Assembly (NCBI GenBank): GCA_900473185.1
Contig: UCKU01000012.1
Span: 150,581-214,580, forward strand
Length of the DNA stretch: 64,000 nucleotides
Direction: 5' to 3'
Source of the DNA: Hyphomicrobiales bacterium
Lineage (GTDB): Bacteria; Pseudomonadota; Alphaproteobacteria; Rhizobiales; Rhizobiaceae
A program made the translations under genes and the position numbers. Each line of letters begins with the position of its first letter. Positions within the stretch are counted from its first letter, which is position 1. This document shows, one piece after another, positions 44,873 to 52,887 of this stretch. The notes under the pieces are model-generated. The model saw only the letters and a list, made by a program, of their open reading frames with translations. It was not told where the DNA came from and ran no database searches.

Positions 44873-45820
44873 TCAGTTCTGGTGGGCGTAGTCTGCCATA
44901 TTGGTCGGCGTGACGAGTTCGAACGGCACCATGATGATCTGCTTGTCGACACTGTGGCCACGGGCAAGGGCGACCGCCGCATCCATCGCACCTGCAGACT
45001 GCCCCTTGGCATTCTGGAATACCGTTACGTCAAGATCGCCGGCTGCCATGGCAGCGAGAGCATCTTGTGTCGCGTCGATGCCGACGACCACGACGCTTTC
45101 CATCGGAACACCTGCGGCCTTCAGCGCCTGGATCGCCCCGATCGCCATTTCATCATTATTGGCAAAGACCGCATCGATCGGACGGCCGGCGGTGATCCAG
45201 TTGGTGGTCAGGTCCATGGCATTGGTGCGCGTCCAGGCGGCCGATTGCTCGTCGGCGATGGTCACGCCCTTGCAATCGCCGGCCGCGAGCGTTTCCTTGA
45301 CCGATGAAGTTCGATCGCGCGAGGCCTGATGCGCAAGGTCTCCCATCAGGATATAGGCCTGCGCATCGTCGGCCTTTCCATTCTTCTTCAGGATTTCGCA
45401 GGCGGCTTCGGCCCCCAGCCGTCCGGAATCGGTTTCCTTCGAGCCGACATAGGCCTGGTTCTTGGGAAGCTTGTCGACATTATCAGGCTGCAGATTGAGA
45501 TAGACGAGCGGAATGCCGGCCTTCTCGGCTGCCGCACTGATACCGGGCGCGGCGGATGTATCAGCCAGTGTCACGATGATCGCGTCCACACCCGCGGCGA
45601 TGAAATTGTTCACCTGATTGAGCTGCTTGGAGACATCGGTCTGAGCATCCTCGATCTGCAGCGTGATGTTACCCACCTGAGATGCTCTTGCGCTCAAGCC
45701 TTCGCGCAGCAAGGTCTGAAAATTGTTGTCGAAGCTCTGCATCGAGACGCCGATGGTTTCGGCCGAGGCAGCACTTGCCGTCAGGGCGGCCAGGATGGCC
45801 GCCACACAAAATGACTTCAT
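44873..45820 (-). CDS. Periplasmic sugar/inositol-type binding protein (MocB-like)
   Basis: 315-residue RbsB-type receptor with a clear Sec signal (cleavage after ASA near 20). Motifs are GVSMQSFDNNFQTLLREGL, QLNQVNNFIAAGVDAIIVTL and FANNDEMAIGAIQALKAAG. GGGAGG precedes the ATG. No permease or ATPase gene accompanies it, so it must work with membrane components encoded elsewhere, perhaps an inositol importer. The moc-like setting suggests an inositol or inosamine derivative as ligand. Confidence 0.85.
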   Translation of the reverse strand: MKSFCVAAILAALTASAASAETIGVSMQSFDNNFQTLLREGLSARASQVGNITLQIEDAQTDVSKQLNQVNNFIAAGVDAIIVTLADTSAAPGISAAAEKAGIPLVYLNLQPDNVDKLPKNQAYVGSKETDSGRLGAEAACEILKKNGKADDAQAYILMGDLAHQASRDRTSSVKETLAAGDCKGVTIADEQSAAWTRTNAMDLTTNWITAGRPIDAVFANNDEMAIGAIQALKAAGVPMESVVVVGIDATQDALAAMAAGDLDVTVFQNAKGQSAGAMDAAVALARGHSVDKQIIMVPFELVTPTNMADYAHQN

Positions 45821-45892
45821 GATTTCCTCCCATTGGGTGCCGGGCCACCCGAAGCATTCCGGAGGCCGTTCAGGCCTGCTGATGTTGCAGGC

Positions 45893-46204
45893 TCAGGCGA
45901 GAGCCACGCGAACTTCACCGTCGATGACCTCGGCGGGATAGGTCTTCAAATTCTCGCAAGCCGGAAGCCTGAGGGCTTCGCCGGTGCGGTAGTCGAAGGC
46001 GCCGGAATGCTTTGGACATTCCACTTCGAAATCCATGACCAGCCCATCGGCGAGGTGAATTGCCTCGTGGGTACAGAGGCCGGTGGTGCAGTAGACGCTG
46101 TTATCCGGGCCGCGATAGATGGCATAGGTGCGGCTGCCATGATCGAAACGGACGGCGCCTTCCTGTTCGATGTCATCGAGTTTGCAGGCGGTGATCCAGT
46201 TCAT
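45893..46204 (-). CDS. mocE: MocE family Rieske [2Fe-2S] ferredoxin
   Basis: 103-residue ferredoxin with a perfect Rieske motif: C44-T-H46, 16 residues, then C63-P-K-H66, which holds the 2Fe-2S cluster. It has the MocE-like N-terminus MNWITACKLDDIE. The ATG at 46204 overlaps the oxygenase stop by 4 bp. It passes electrons from the reductase at 43610 to the membrane oxygenase at 46201. MocE of Rhizobium is part of the oxygenase needed for rhizopine catabolism. Confidence 0.88.
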   Translation of the reverse strand: MNWITACKLDDIEQEGAVRFDHGSRTYAIYRGPDNSVYCTTGLCTHEAIHLADGLVMDFEVECPKHSGAFDYRTGEALRLPACENLKTYPAEVIDGEVRVALA

Positions 46205-47235
46205 TTGGCGGCTCCCTTGACTTCCATGCCAGCCTTGCGGGCGGCTAGCTTCTCCTTGCGACGGCGGTAGCGCTCCTGCATGCGGGCTTCGCCTTCCGGT
46301 GAGCCGTCGTGCCAGGTGCCAAACCACTTATCGAGCGGGATCAGGGCGTCGCCGTAGTTCACCTCGAAATATTTGTGGTGCAGGTAATGCGCATAGGCAT
46401 GGCTATCGACCAGCTTGTTCTCGTCGACCTCGACCTTGTCGAAGCCTACGTGACCCGGAATGGCGCCGAAGCCCGCATAGTGGAGTTGATAGAGCATGAG
46501 GATCGGGTTTGACGGCAGGATCAGGTGATAGAAAGCCGTTCCGAGATAGAGCAGATGCTCGACCGGATGCATCGACAGTGACGACCACGGCGACGGATTG
46601 ACCGAGTTATGGTGGACCGAATGCACCCACTTATAGAGCAATGGCGTATGGATGAGCCGATGGATGCAGAAGAAGTGGAATTCGTGGATGATCGGCACGA
46701 CCAGCGCGACGAGCGCGAGCGCCCAGGGATGTTCAGCAAAACTCAGCCATGGCGCATAGCCATTGGCATAGGCCCATAACATGCTCACCTCGATCGCCGT
46801 CCAGATGGTCACGCCTGACAGGAAAGTGCGCAATATATTGTCGATGTTTTGGCTTTCGAACCAGAAGGCCTTGTTCTTCTGCTCGGCCGGGAATTTGCCG
46901 TTATATTTGAAGCGGTTTTCCTGCCGCTTCAGCACATAGAGATGCAGCTCGAAAGCGCCGTAGAACAGCAGGACGCAGATTGCGTTGACTGCGTAGAGCC
47001 AGGCAGTCCAGCCGATGCCGAGCGTCTGCATCGTCTTGACCGACGGGATGACCCAGGCCCAGTAAGCGACCGCCGAAGCGGCGAAGATCGCATTCCACGG
47101 AAAGAAATAATGCGGCAGCCATTTCAGGATGGCCATCAGTCGCGGCGGAAACACAAACAGCGGCGCGGTCTCAACCGGCTGGTTCGGCGCCCAGTCGCCG
47201 CGCTTGTTGCGCGTACCGAATTTCAGATCGTCCAT
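46201..47235 (-). CDS. Sterol desaturase/fatty acid hydroxylase family oxygenase (MocD-like)
   Basis: 344-residue membrane di-iron oxygenase with about four to five membrane segments. The eight-histidine pattern is complete: HEFHFFCIHRLIH (His184-His196), HSVHH (205-209) and HYLHH (283-287), with further His at 223 and 227. AAGGAG precedes the ATG at 47235. Followed by the ferredoxin and reductase genes, it matches the MocDEF set proposed to demethylate 3-O-methyl-scyllo-inosamine. The actual substrate here is inferred. Confidence 0.87.
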   Translation of the reverse strand: MDDLKFGTRNKRGDWAPNQPVETAPLFVFPPRLMAILKWLPHYFFPWNAIFAASAVAYWAWVIPSVKTMQTLGIGWTAWLYAVNAICVLLFYGAFELHLYVLKRQENRFKYNGKFPAEQKNKAFWFESQNIDNILRTFLSGVTIWTAIEVSMLWAYANGYAPWLSFAEHPWALALVALVVPIIHEFHFFCIHRLIHTPLLYKWVHSVHHNSVNPSPWSSLSMHPVEHLLYLGTAFYHLILPSNPILMLYQLHYAGFGAIPGHVGFDKVEVDENKLVDSHAYAHYLHHKYFEVNYGDALIPLDKWFGTWHDGSPEGEARMQERYRRRKEKLAARKAGMEVKGAAK

Positions 47236-47344
47236 TGCACTCTCCTTCAGGCGGACGAAAATCGTGTCCGCACAGGTTCTGTTGAAGGAGAGCGCCTGGT
47301 GCGCCCCATCCGGTGTCGCTCCTCTCGACGCTCCGGCTCTCCTC

Positions 47345-47364
47345 CCTGTTTTGAAACTAACAGG
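47345..47364. promoter_or_regulatory. Inverted repeat upstream of the moc-like operon
   Basis: Perfect 6-bp arms CCTGTT / AACAGG with an 8-base centre, 110 bp upstream of the oxygenase ATG. A possible operator for the adjacent LacI regulator, or part of its terminator. Confidence 0.35.
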
Positions 47365-47390
47365 GGACCGTCGCGGCGCCGAAGCCATTC

Positions 47391-47408
47391 TTGATCAAAT
47401 TAGATCAA
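47391..47408. promoter_or_regulatory. Inverted repeat overlapping the LacI gene stop
   Basis: TTGATC-AAATTA-GATCAA, perfect 6-bp arms. It spans the stop codon of the LacI gene and the start of the intergenic region before the moc-like operon. The long AT centre favours a protein-binding site over a terminator. Confidence 0.35.
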
Positions 47409-48406
47409 AGCCCTTCCTTGGTGATGGTGATGAAACGGATGGGCGCACGATCCGGCTCGATATCGGTCAGCCCCATGCGGCGCAGGACGAGATCGAGCGA
47501 TCGTCTGGCCTGCGCTTCCGGCGCCTGGTCCAGCACCACATCCATGATGCCGTCCTGCAGGGCTTTGCGCGTGTAATCGGTCAGTTCGTGACCGACGAAA
47601 AAGACATTGCGCTCGCGTGCTTGGCGGCGGAGCACATCTATGAGGGCAGAATTGGCGCCTCCGGCATTATAGAAGCCGGCGAGATCGGGGTAGGTCTTCA
47701 ATGCCGACGCCAATAGCTCGGCGCTGTAATGTTCTTCATCGAGACCGAAGCCCAGCCACTGAAAGCTGGTGGCGCCGGGATGCTCAAGAAAATAATCGGA
47801 AAATCCGCGGATACGGTCACGATGCACCTGATAAATCGGGTGACAGATTGCGATGACCGGGCCTTGCCGGCGAGCCATGCGGCTGATGAAGAGCGCAGCC
47901 GTCCGGCCAGCGGCATAATTGTCGATGCCGACGAATTCGCCTGCGCGATCAGAAGCGCGGGTAACGACGTGGACCACTGGCAAGCCTTGCGCGATGACCT
48001 TCTCTACCGCTGCCCTGATCACCGGGCTGCTGGGCACTGCAAGAATGAGGCCCGCGCGCGGAAGGTCCGTCGAGAGAATGCGCCGGGCAATCTCCTCCGA
48101 CTTCATCTCTTCAGTGAAACTCCGATGCACGACGACCAACGGATCCAGCGTCGCCGAGATCCGCTCGAAGGCTTTGGACAGCCGCTGATAAAAGGTCGTC
48201 TCGGGACGCACCATCAGCACTTCTATGCGCAGCAGACCTCGATGGGTATCGGGAAGCGTGCGCGGGTACTCCAGGCTGCGCGCAGCAATGATCACTTTCT
48301 CGACCAGTTCGGGACGAACACCGCCGCGGCCGTTCAAGACGCGTTCCACGGTTGCTGTCCCCACGCCCGCCTGGCGAGCGATATCCCGATAGTTCGGCTT
48401 GCCCAC
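47405..48406 (-). CDS. LacI family transcriptional regulator
   Basis: 333-residue LacI-type regulator. The N-terminal helix-turn-helix YRDIARQAGVGTATVERVLN (6-25) and hinge RGGVRPELVEKV are followed by a sugar-binding domain (peripla_BP_4-like, with VVHVVTRASDRAGEFVGIDN). It lies upstream of the moc-like operon on the same strand, 169 bp away, and probably controls it in response to the inositol-like ligand. Confidence 0.9.
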   Translation of the reverse strand: MGKPNYRDIARQAGVGTATVERVLNGRGGVRPELVEKVIIAARSLEYPRTLPDTHRGLLRIEVLMVRPETTFYQRLSKAFERISATLDPLVVVHRSFTEEMKSEEIARRILSTDLPRAGLILAVPSSPVIRAAVEKVIAQGLPVVHVVTRASDRAGEFVGIDNYAAGRTAALFISRMARRQGPVIAICHPIYQVHRDRIRGFSDYFLEHPGATSFQWLGFGLDEEHYSAELLASALKTYPDLAGFYNAGGANSALIDVLRRQARERNVFFVGHELTDYTRKALQDGIMDVVLDQAPEAQARRSLDLVLRRMGLTDIEPDRAPIRFITITKEGL

Positions 48407-48631
48407 TATGTTATCCTCGCCGCGAAACTGCCAGTTTTTCTAGCAATATCCATGACTTAGAAATCAGGAACAATCCAGATTGCCTGTCCGAATGCATGGA
48501 AATGATCTATCGGGAACTAAGCGATTGAATTTTCTGAAATTTAAATATTAAGTTGGGCCGCGAATGCGTGAATTCCATGTCCGCATCATCATGCGGCCCA
48601 GCCCGGTTGTCCTCTCACAAGTATCTATCCC

Positions 48632-49090
48632 ATGAGCCTCGAATCCGTCCGCGCCTTCTTCACCGCCAACGCCCCGGACATCGCCATCATCGAAACGGCC
48701 GGCAGCTCTTCGACAGTCACCCTCGCCGCAGAAGCGCATGGCGTCGAGCCGGCACAGATCGCCAAGACGATCTGCCTTCGCGTCGGTGATCGCATCATGC
48801 TGATCGTGGCGAGCGGCATGGCGCGTCTTGATAACAGAAAGTTCAAGGACACCTTTGGCGGCAAGGGGCGCATGCTCGACGCGGAGGAAGTGCTGGCGGT
48901 GACGAGCCACCCGGTCGGCGGCGTCTGCCCCTTCGGCCTGCCGGCACCCTTGCCTATCTATTGCGACATGTCGCTGAAGCAGTTCGATGAGGTCGTTCCG
49001 GCCGCCGGCTCGACCAATTCCGCGGTGCGCATCCCCACCGAAAGACTGGCGGAAATCACCCGAGCCGAATGGGTCGACGTCTGCCAGTAG
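48632..49090 (+). CDS. YbaK/EbsC family aminoacyl-tRNA deacylase
   Basis: 152-residue editing-domain protein related to the ProRS INS domain. Conserved features are the AKTICLRVGDRIMLIVASG strand with the catalytic-type lysine, GGVCPFGLPAPLPIYCD and the C-terminal GSTNSAVRI loop. It clears mischarged Cys/Ala-tRNA in the cytoplasm. It is monocistronic, in front of an unrelated Tim44-like gene; the 225 bp upstream shows no clear motif. Confidence 0.88.
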   Translation: MSLESVRAFFTANAPDIAIIETAGSSSTVTLAAEAHGVEPAQIAKTICLRVGDRIMLIVASGMARLDNRKFKDTFGGKGRMLDAEEVLAVTSHPVGGVCPFGLPAPLPIYCDMSLKQFDEVVPAAGSTNSAVRIPTERLAEITRAEWVDVCQ

Positions 49091-49171
49091 CAGCGCACAA
49101 CTTCACAGCGCAGAAAGAATACCTATATTAGGTCCCGACATGCCATTTAGCGCATGATAGGAGATGAAAGA

Positions 49172-50185
49172 ATGTCCACTGCCGTTTCGCGTTTTGCCAG
49201 GATCGCGGCGATTGCCGTTCTTGCGAGCGCTACCGTCTTTGCTTCGATCGGTGATGCCGATGCGCGCCGCGCCGGCAGCTTCGGCGGATTCGGAAGCCGC
49301 GGCACGCGTACCTTCAGCGCGCCTCCCGCCACGCAGACTGCTCCTGCCCCGGTTGCGCCCATCGAGCGCTCGATGACGCCGCGCCCGCAGACAACTACGC
49401 CCTATAACACGCAACAACCCGGCTATGCCCAGCAGCGCCCCGGCTTCTTCGGCGGCTTCGGCCGTTCGATGATCGGCGGCCTGATTGCCGGCGGCCTGCT
49501 CGGTATGCTGCTCGGCCACGGTTTCGGCGGCGGCTTCGGTTTCCTCGGCATGCTCCTGCAGATCGCGCTGATCTTCGGAGCGATTACCCTTGCCATGCGT
49601 TTCTTCGCCAATCGCCGCCAGCCGTCCTACGGCGCAGGCGGCCAGAGCTATGGCGGACCGCAGTCCTATGGCATGTCGCCGGCCAATGGCGGTTCGACCT
49701 TCCACATTCCGGCAATCGGTTCGGGCTCCAGCAGCCCACAGCAGCGCAACGCACGCCCGAGCGATGAGATCGGCCTGGCCCAGGCCGACCTCGATCAGTT
49801 CGAGGAATTGCTGACAAAGATTCAGACCGCTTATGGCGCAGAGGATTACGGTGCGCTACGCCGCCTGACGACGCCGGAAGCCATGTCCTACCTTGCCGAG
49901 GAACTTGGCGAGAACGCCACCAACGGCGTCCGCAACCAGGTTACCGACGTCAAGCTCCTGCAGGGCGATATCGCTGAAGCCTGGCGTGAAGACGGTCTGG
50001 AATATGCGACGCTTGCGATGCGCTACTCCTCGATCGACGCCATGGTCGAGCGTAACAGTGGCCGCCTCGTCTCCGGCGACGATCGCCGCCCGAGCGAAAG
50101 CACGGAGGTCTGGACCTTCGTGCGCAAGTCCGGCGCCGACTGGAAGCTTGCCGCCATCCAGGGCACCGGTCAGCGCGCTGCTTAA
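49172..50185 (+). CDS. Tim44-like domain protein
   Basis: 337-residue protein: a signal/anchor segment (about 10-30), a low-complexity proline/glutamine/glycine region, two hydrophobic glycine-rich segments (about 100-145, GGLIAGGLLGMLLGHGFGGG) and a C-terminal Tim44 domain (about 195-335, from EIGLAQADLDQFEELLTKIQ). Start ATG at 49172 with GGAG nine bases upstream. In alpha-proteobacteria such proteins act at the inner membrane, with no agreed role. It converges on the dehydrogenase gene with a 4-bp overlap. Confidence 0.88.
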   Translation: MSTAVSRFARIAAIAVLASATVFASIGDADARRAGSFGGFGSRGTRTFSAPPATQTAPAPVAPIERSMTPRPQTTTPYNTQQPGYAQQRPGFFGGFGRSMIGGLIAGGLLGMLLGHGFGGGFGFLGMLLQIALIFGAITLAMRFFANRRQPSYGAGGQSYGGPQSYGMSPANGGSTFHIPAIGSGSSSPQQRNARPSDEIGLAQADLDQFEELLTKIQTAYGAEDYGALRRLTTPEAMSYLAEELGENATNGVRNQVTDVKLLQGDIAEAWREDGLEYATLAMRYSSIDAMVERNSGRLVSGDDRRPSESTEVWTFVRKSGADWKLAAIQGTGQRAA

Positions 50186-51213
50186 TTGACTGAAACGGGT
50201 TTGGAGCGCATGCGGGACACCGTTTCGCGCTCCGCCCGCTTGCAGCGCATCGGCGGCAGACCGCGATCCATCAGATCCATATCCTCAAGCACCATGTCGC
50301 CCATCTTCTTGAAGGCGCTATCGAGCGCACCGGCCCGATGGGCCGAGCGGATGAAGCCCTTGAGGCTGCGCACCGGATGGTCTGACGGCAACGGCTCCTG
50401 CGGATAGACATCGCTTGCCGCAACGATATGGCCTGACGCGACAGCCGCCATCAGCGCGCCGAAATCTACGACATCGGCTCGACTGAGGAGGATGAAGGCG
50501 GCGCCCTTGCGCATGCTGGCAAACGCATCCGCACCAAGGAAGCCCCTGTTCTCGCTGGTGACCGATGCTACGACGAAAACGAAGTCGCTCTGCGTCAGTA
50601 CTTCGTTCAGGCTCGCGGGCTGCACACCATTTTCCTCCAGGATCGAGCGTGGCATCCAGGGATCGAAAACCCTGATCCTGGCGCGAAAGCCCGACAGAAC
50701 CCGCCGCAGCGCCTTGCCGAGATCGCCGAAACCGACAATGCCGATGTCGGAGCCTGCTATCAGTCGGGAGCTTGCATTCCCCTCGCCGCCCCAAAGTTCA
50801 TGCCCCTCCCGGAAAGCCACATCTGCATCGACGATGCCACGTGCGAGGCTTAACGCAAAACCGAGGCCGATCTCCGCCACTGGCTCGGCGAAGACCTGCC
50901 CGGTCGTGACCACATGAATGCCGCGCTGGAAGAGGATCTCGTACGGCATGTTGTTGAGGAGATTGCTCTCGACATTGAGGATCGAGCGGAGTTGCGGCAT
51001 ACGACCAAGCGTTTCCGCCGAAAGCGGTGGCTGGCCGATGATGTAGCGCGCCTTGCCGATGACATCATCGCTCAGGCCAGCGATGTTTTCGGGATCGGCC
51101 TCGACGATCTCATATTTGGTGTTGAGTTCCACTCGTGCCTTATCGCTAAAGATCAGGTCGAGCGTACGCGGCTCCGGCGCGCTGATCGCCAACGGCCTTT
51201 CGGTATTCGTCAT
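50182..51213 (-). CDS. D-isomer-specific 2-hydroxyacid dehydrogenase
   Basis: 343-residue NAD-dependent dehydrogenase. The Rossmann motif is GIVGFGDLGKALRRVL; the partner residues are FVFVVASVTSENRGFLGADA, LLSRADVVDFGAL (Arg of the catalytic set) and the late SAHRAGA with catalytic His. ATG at 51213 is preceded by AGGAGG. Substrate, probably a sugar acid or hydroxypyruvate-like acid, cannot be told. Confidence 0.88.
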   Translation of the reverse strand: MTNTERPLAISAPEPRTLDLIFSDKARVELNTKYEIVEADPENIAGLSDDVIGKARYIIGQPPLSAETLGRMPQLRSILNVESNLLNNMPYEILFQRGIHVVTTGQVFAEPVAEIGLGFALSLARGIVDADVAFREGHELWGGEGNASSRLIAGSDIGIVGFGDLGKALRRVLSGFRARIRVFDPWMPRSILEENGVQPASLNEVLTQSDFVFVVASVTSENRGFLGADAFASMRKGAAFILLSRADVVDFGALMAAVASGHIVAASDVYPQEPLPSDHPVRSLKGFIRSAHRAGALDSAFKKMGDMVLEDMDLMDRGLPPMRCKRAERETVSRMRSKPVSVN

Positions 51214-51458
51214 GGGGTCCTCCTCGAGACGCGGCGGCTCGCACCTCCGCAAGATGATTGATAATCCGGTTGAACGCCCCTTGTGAAGCCGCCTTTCAAA
51301 AAGGCAACTGCCTACGATATAAGCAATTGAAATTCCTATCTATTCTTATGCTTTTCGTTGACGATAAAATCTCGCTGGACTAGCTTGACGACGCGACTTG
51401 ACACCGTGCCTGAGGGGTCGGCGGCCGCAGGATCTAAAAGCTCAGAGGGAATTCCATA

Positions 51459-52058
51459 ATGAAATCAATCTTCAAGAGCGGCGTCCTTACGCTCGCCGCC
51501 GCAGCGCTCCCGGCAGTCGCCTACGCTCATACCGGCGTCGGTGAGACGGCCGGCCTCGTCCATGGTTTCAGCCATCCTATCTCTGGCCTCGATCACATCC
51601 TTGCCATGGTCATGGTCGGCGTTCTCGCCTTCCAGCTTGGCGGCCGCGCTGTCTGGGCCGTGCCTGCGACCTTCGTGCTCGTCATGGCCCTCGGTGGCGC
51701 GCTCGGCATTGCCGGTATCAATGTGCCTTTCGTTGAAACCGGCATTGCGCTTTCCGTCATCGTGCTCGGTGCTGTCGTCGCGCTGAATATCCGTGCCTCG
51801 ACGGCAGTCGCGATGGCGATTGTCGGCCTGTTTGCAGTCTTCCACGGCCACGCGCATGGGGTCGAGATGCCCGAGAATGCCGGTGGCGCTGCCTATGCAG
51901 CAGGCTTCATGATTGCAACGGCCCTGCTGCATGCGGTCGGCCTCGGCGTCGGCTTCCTTATTGCCCGCTTCGGTGAACGGCAGGGTACCTTCGTCGTGCG
52001 TACCGCAGGCGGCCTTGCGGCAGTTGCCGGCGTCGGCCTCCTGACCGGGCTGATCTGA
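51459..52058 (+). CDS. hupE: HupE/UreJ family metal transporter
   Basis: 199-residue membrane protein with a signal-like N-terminus (cleavage after AYA), then HTGVGETAGLVHGFSHPISG and LDHILAM, the HupE histidine signature HPxxGxDH, and six membrane segments. A second histidine motif (FHGHAHG) is in the middle. HupE imports nickel, or cobalt in some cases. No hydrogenase or urease gene adjoins it here. It is monocistronic with a strong terminator. Confidence 0.88.
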   Translation: MKSIFKSGVLTLAAAALPAVAYAHTGVGETAGLVHGFSHPISGLDHILAMVMVGVLAFQLGGRAVWAVPATFVLVMALGGALGIAGINVPFVETGIALSVIVLGAVVALNIRASTAVAMAIVGLFAVFHGHAHGVEMPENAGGAAYAAGFMIATALLHAVGLGVGFLIARFGERQGTFVVRTAGGLAAVAGVGLLTGLI

Positions 52059-52094
52059 GGCTCACGCCTCTCCAATAAATTTATAGGGCGTTTG

Positions 52095-52127
52095 GCGCCC
52101 GGCAGGCACGTGTCTGCCGGGCGTTTT
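52095..52127 (+). terminator. Rho-independent terminator after hupE
   Basis: Stem CGCCCGGCAG / CTGCCGGGCG with a short loop and four T, about 37 bp after the stop. It separates hupE from the cyd regulatory region. Confidence 0.85.
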
Positions 52128-52140
52128 ATGTTTGCGAGAT

Positions 52141-52154
52141 TTGACTCAAGTCAA
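52141..52154. promoter_or_regulatory. FixK/FNR-type box, distal
   Basis: TTGACTCAAGTCAA: exact TTGAC-N4-GTCAA. It lies just downstream of the hupE terminator and 167 bp before the GbsR start, so it serves the cyd operon. It would respond to low oxygen through FixK or FnrN. Confidence 0.75.
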
Positions 52155-52211
52155 TTCCAGGCACGCAACGCCGGTCTATGAAGAAACAGGCTGCCGAAGC
52201 ATGTATCCAAA

Positions 52212-52225
52212 TTGACGCAGGTCAA
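52212..52225. promoter_or_regulatory. FixK/FNR-type box, proximal
   Basis: TTGACGCAGGTCAA: a second exact TTGAC-N4-GTCAA box, 71 bp from the first. A TATAGT -10-like element (52259-52264) starts about 40 bp from its centre, roughly one helical turn further than a standard class II promoter. Confidence 0.75.
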
Positions 52226-52262
52226 GCTGAGCAATTGCGGCATAAGCGCGAAAGTCTGTATA

Positions 52263-52288
52263 GTGATTTCAGAAATTTCTGAAATCAC
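52263..52288. promoter_or_regulatory. 26-bp perfect palindrome, probable GbsR operator
   Basis: Each arm is GTGATTTCAGAAA or its complement, with no loop and no mismatch. It overlaps the putative -10 and start of transcription and ends 19 bp before the GbsR ATG. MarR/GbsR proteins bind palindromes of this sort, so autorepression of the whole cyd operon is likely. Confidence 0.7.
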
Positions 52289-52307
52289 AGACGCAACGGA
52301 AACGACA

Positions 52308-52883
52308 ATGAACCTTCCGCCACTCGTTCAGTCTTTCGTTCTGCACTTCGGTGAAATGGGTTCCCGCTGGGGCATCAATCGCACGGTCGGCCAGATCTAT
52401 GCCCTGCTCTACGTCTCACCTTCGCCGCTTTGCGCTGAGGAGATCGTCGATGCGCTCGGCATATCGCGCTCGAATGTCTCCATGAGCCTTCGCGAGTTGC
52501 AGGCCTGGAACCTGGTGATTCTGCGCCACAAGCCGGATGACCGGCGCGACTTCTTCACCACACCCGACGATGTCTGGCTGATCCTCAGAACGCTTGCCGA
52601 AGAGCGCAAGAAGCGCGAGGTCGACCCCACATTGTCGGTGCTGCGCGAGATCCTTATGCAGCGCCCGGCGAGCGAGGCCGAACGCCATGCGCAGGAGCGC
52701 ATGAGCGAGATGCACACGCTGATCGAACAGCTGACGCATTGGTATGAAGACGTAAAACAACTTGAAACAGAAAGGCTTGCGACGTTACTCTCGTTAGGTG
52801 CGAAGGTGACCAAACTGCTGGAGGCCAAGGACAGAGTCGTTTCGCTTGGCCGCCGCCGTCCTAATCCTGCGAACAAGAGTTAG
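52308..52883 (+). CDS. GbsR/MarR family transcriptional regulator
   Basis: 191-residue winged-helix regulator: HFGEMGSRWGINRTVGQIYA, then the recognition region EEIVDALGISRSNVSMSLRE (45-64) and wing LRHKPDDRRDFFTT; the C-terminal part is helical for dimerisation. The ATG at 52308 is chosen; the longer open frame would run through the promoter. The stop is 4 bp before the cydD start, so it is the first gene of the cyd operon. It probably represses the operon through the palindrome at 52263 and releases on an unknown signal. Confidence 0.88.
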   Translation: MNLPPLVQSFVLHFGEMGSRWGINRTVGQIYALLYVSPSPLCAEEIVDALGISRSNVSMSLRELQAWNLVILRHKPDDRRDFFTTPDDVWLILRTLAEERKKREVDPTLSVLREILMQRPASEAERHAQERMSEMHTLIEQLTHWYEDVKQLETERLATLLSLGAKVTKLLEAKDRVVSLGRRRPNPANKS

Positions 52884-52887
52884 CGCC

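Noticed and set aside
47391..47408. TTGATC...GATCAA considered as an FNR/FixK box
   Set aside because: Spacing between TTGAT and ATCAA is eight bases, not four.
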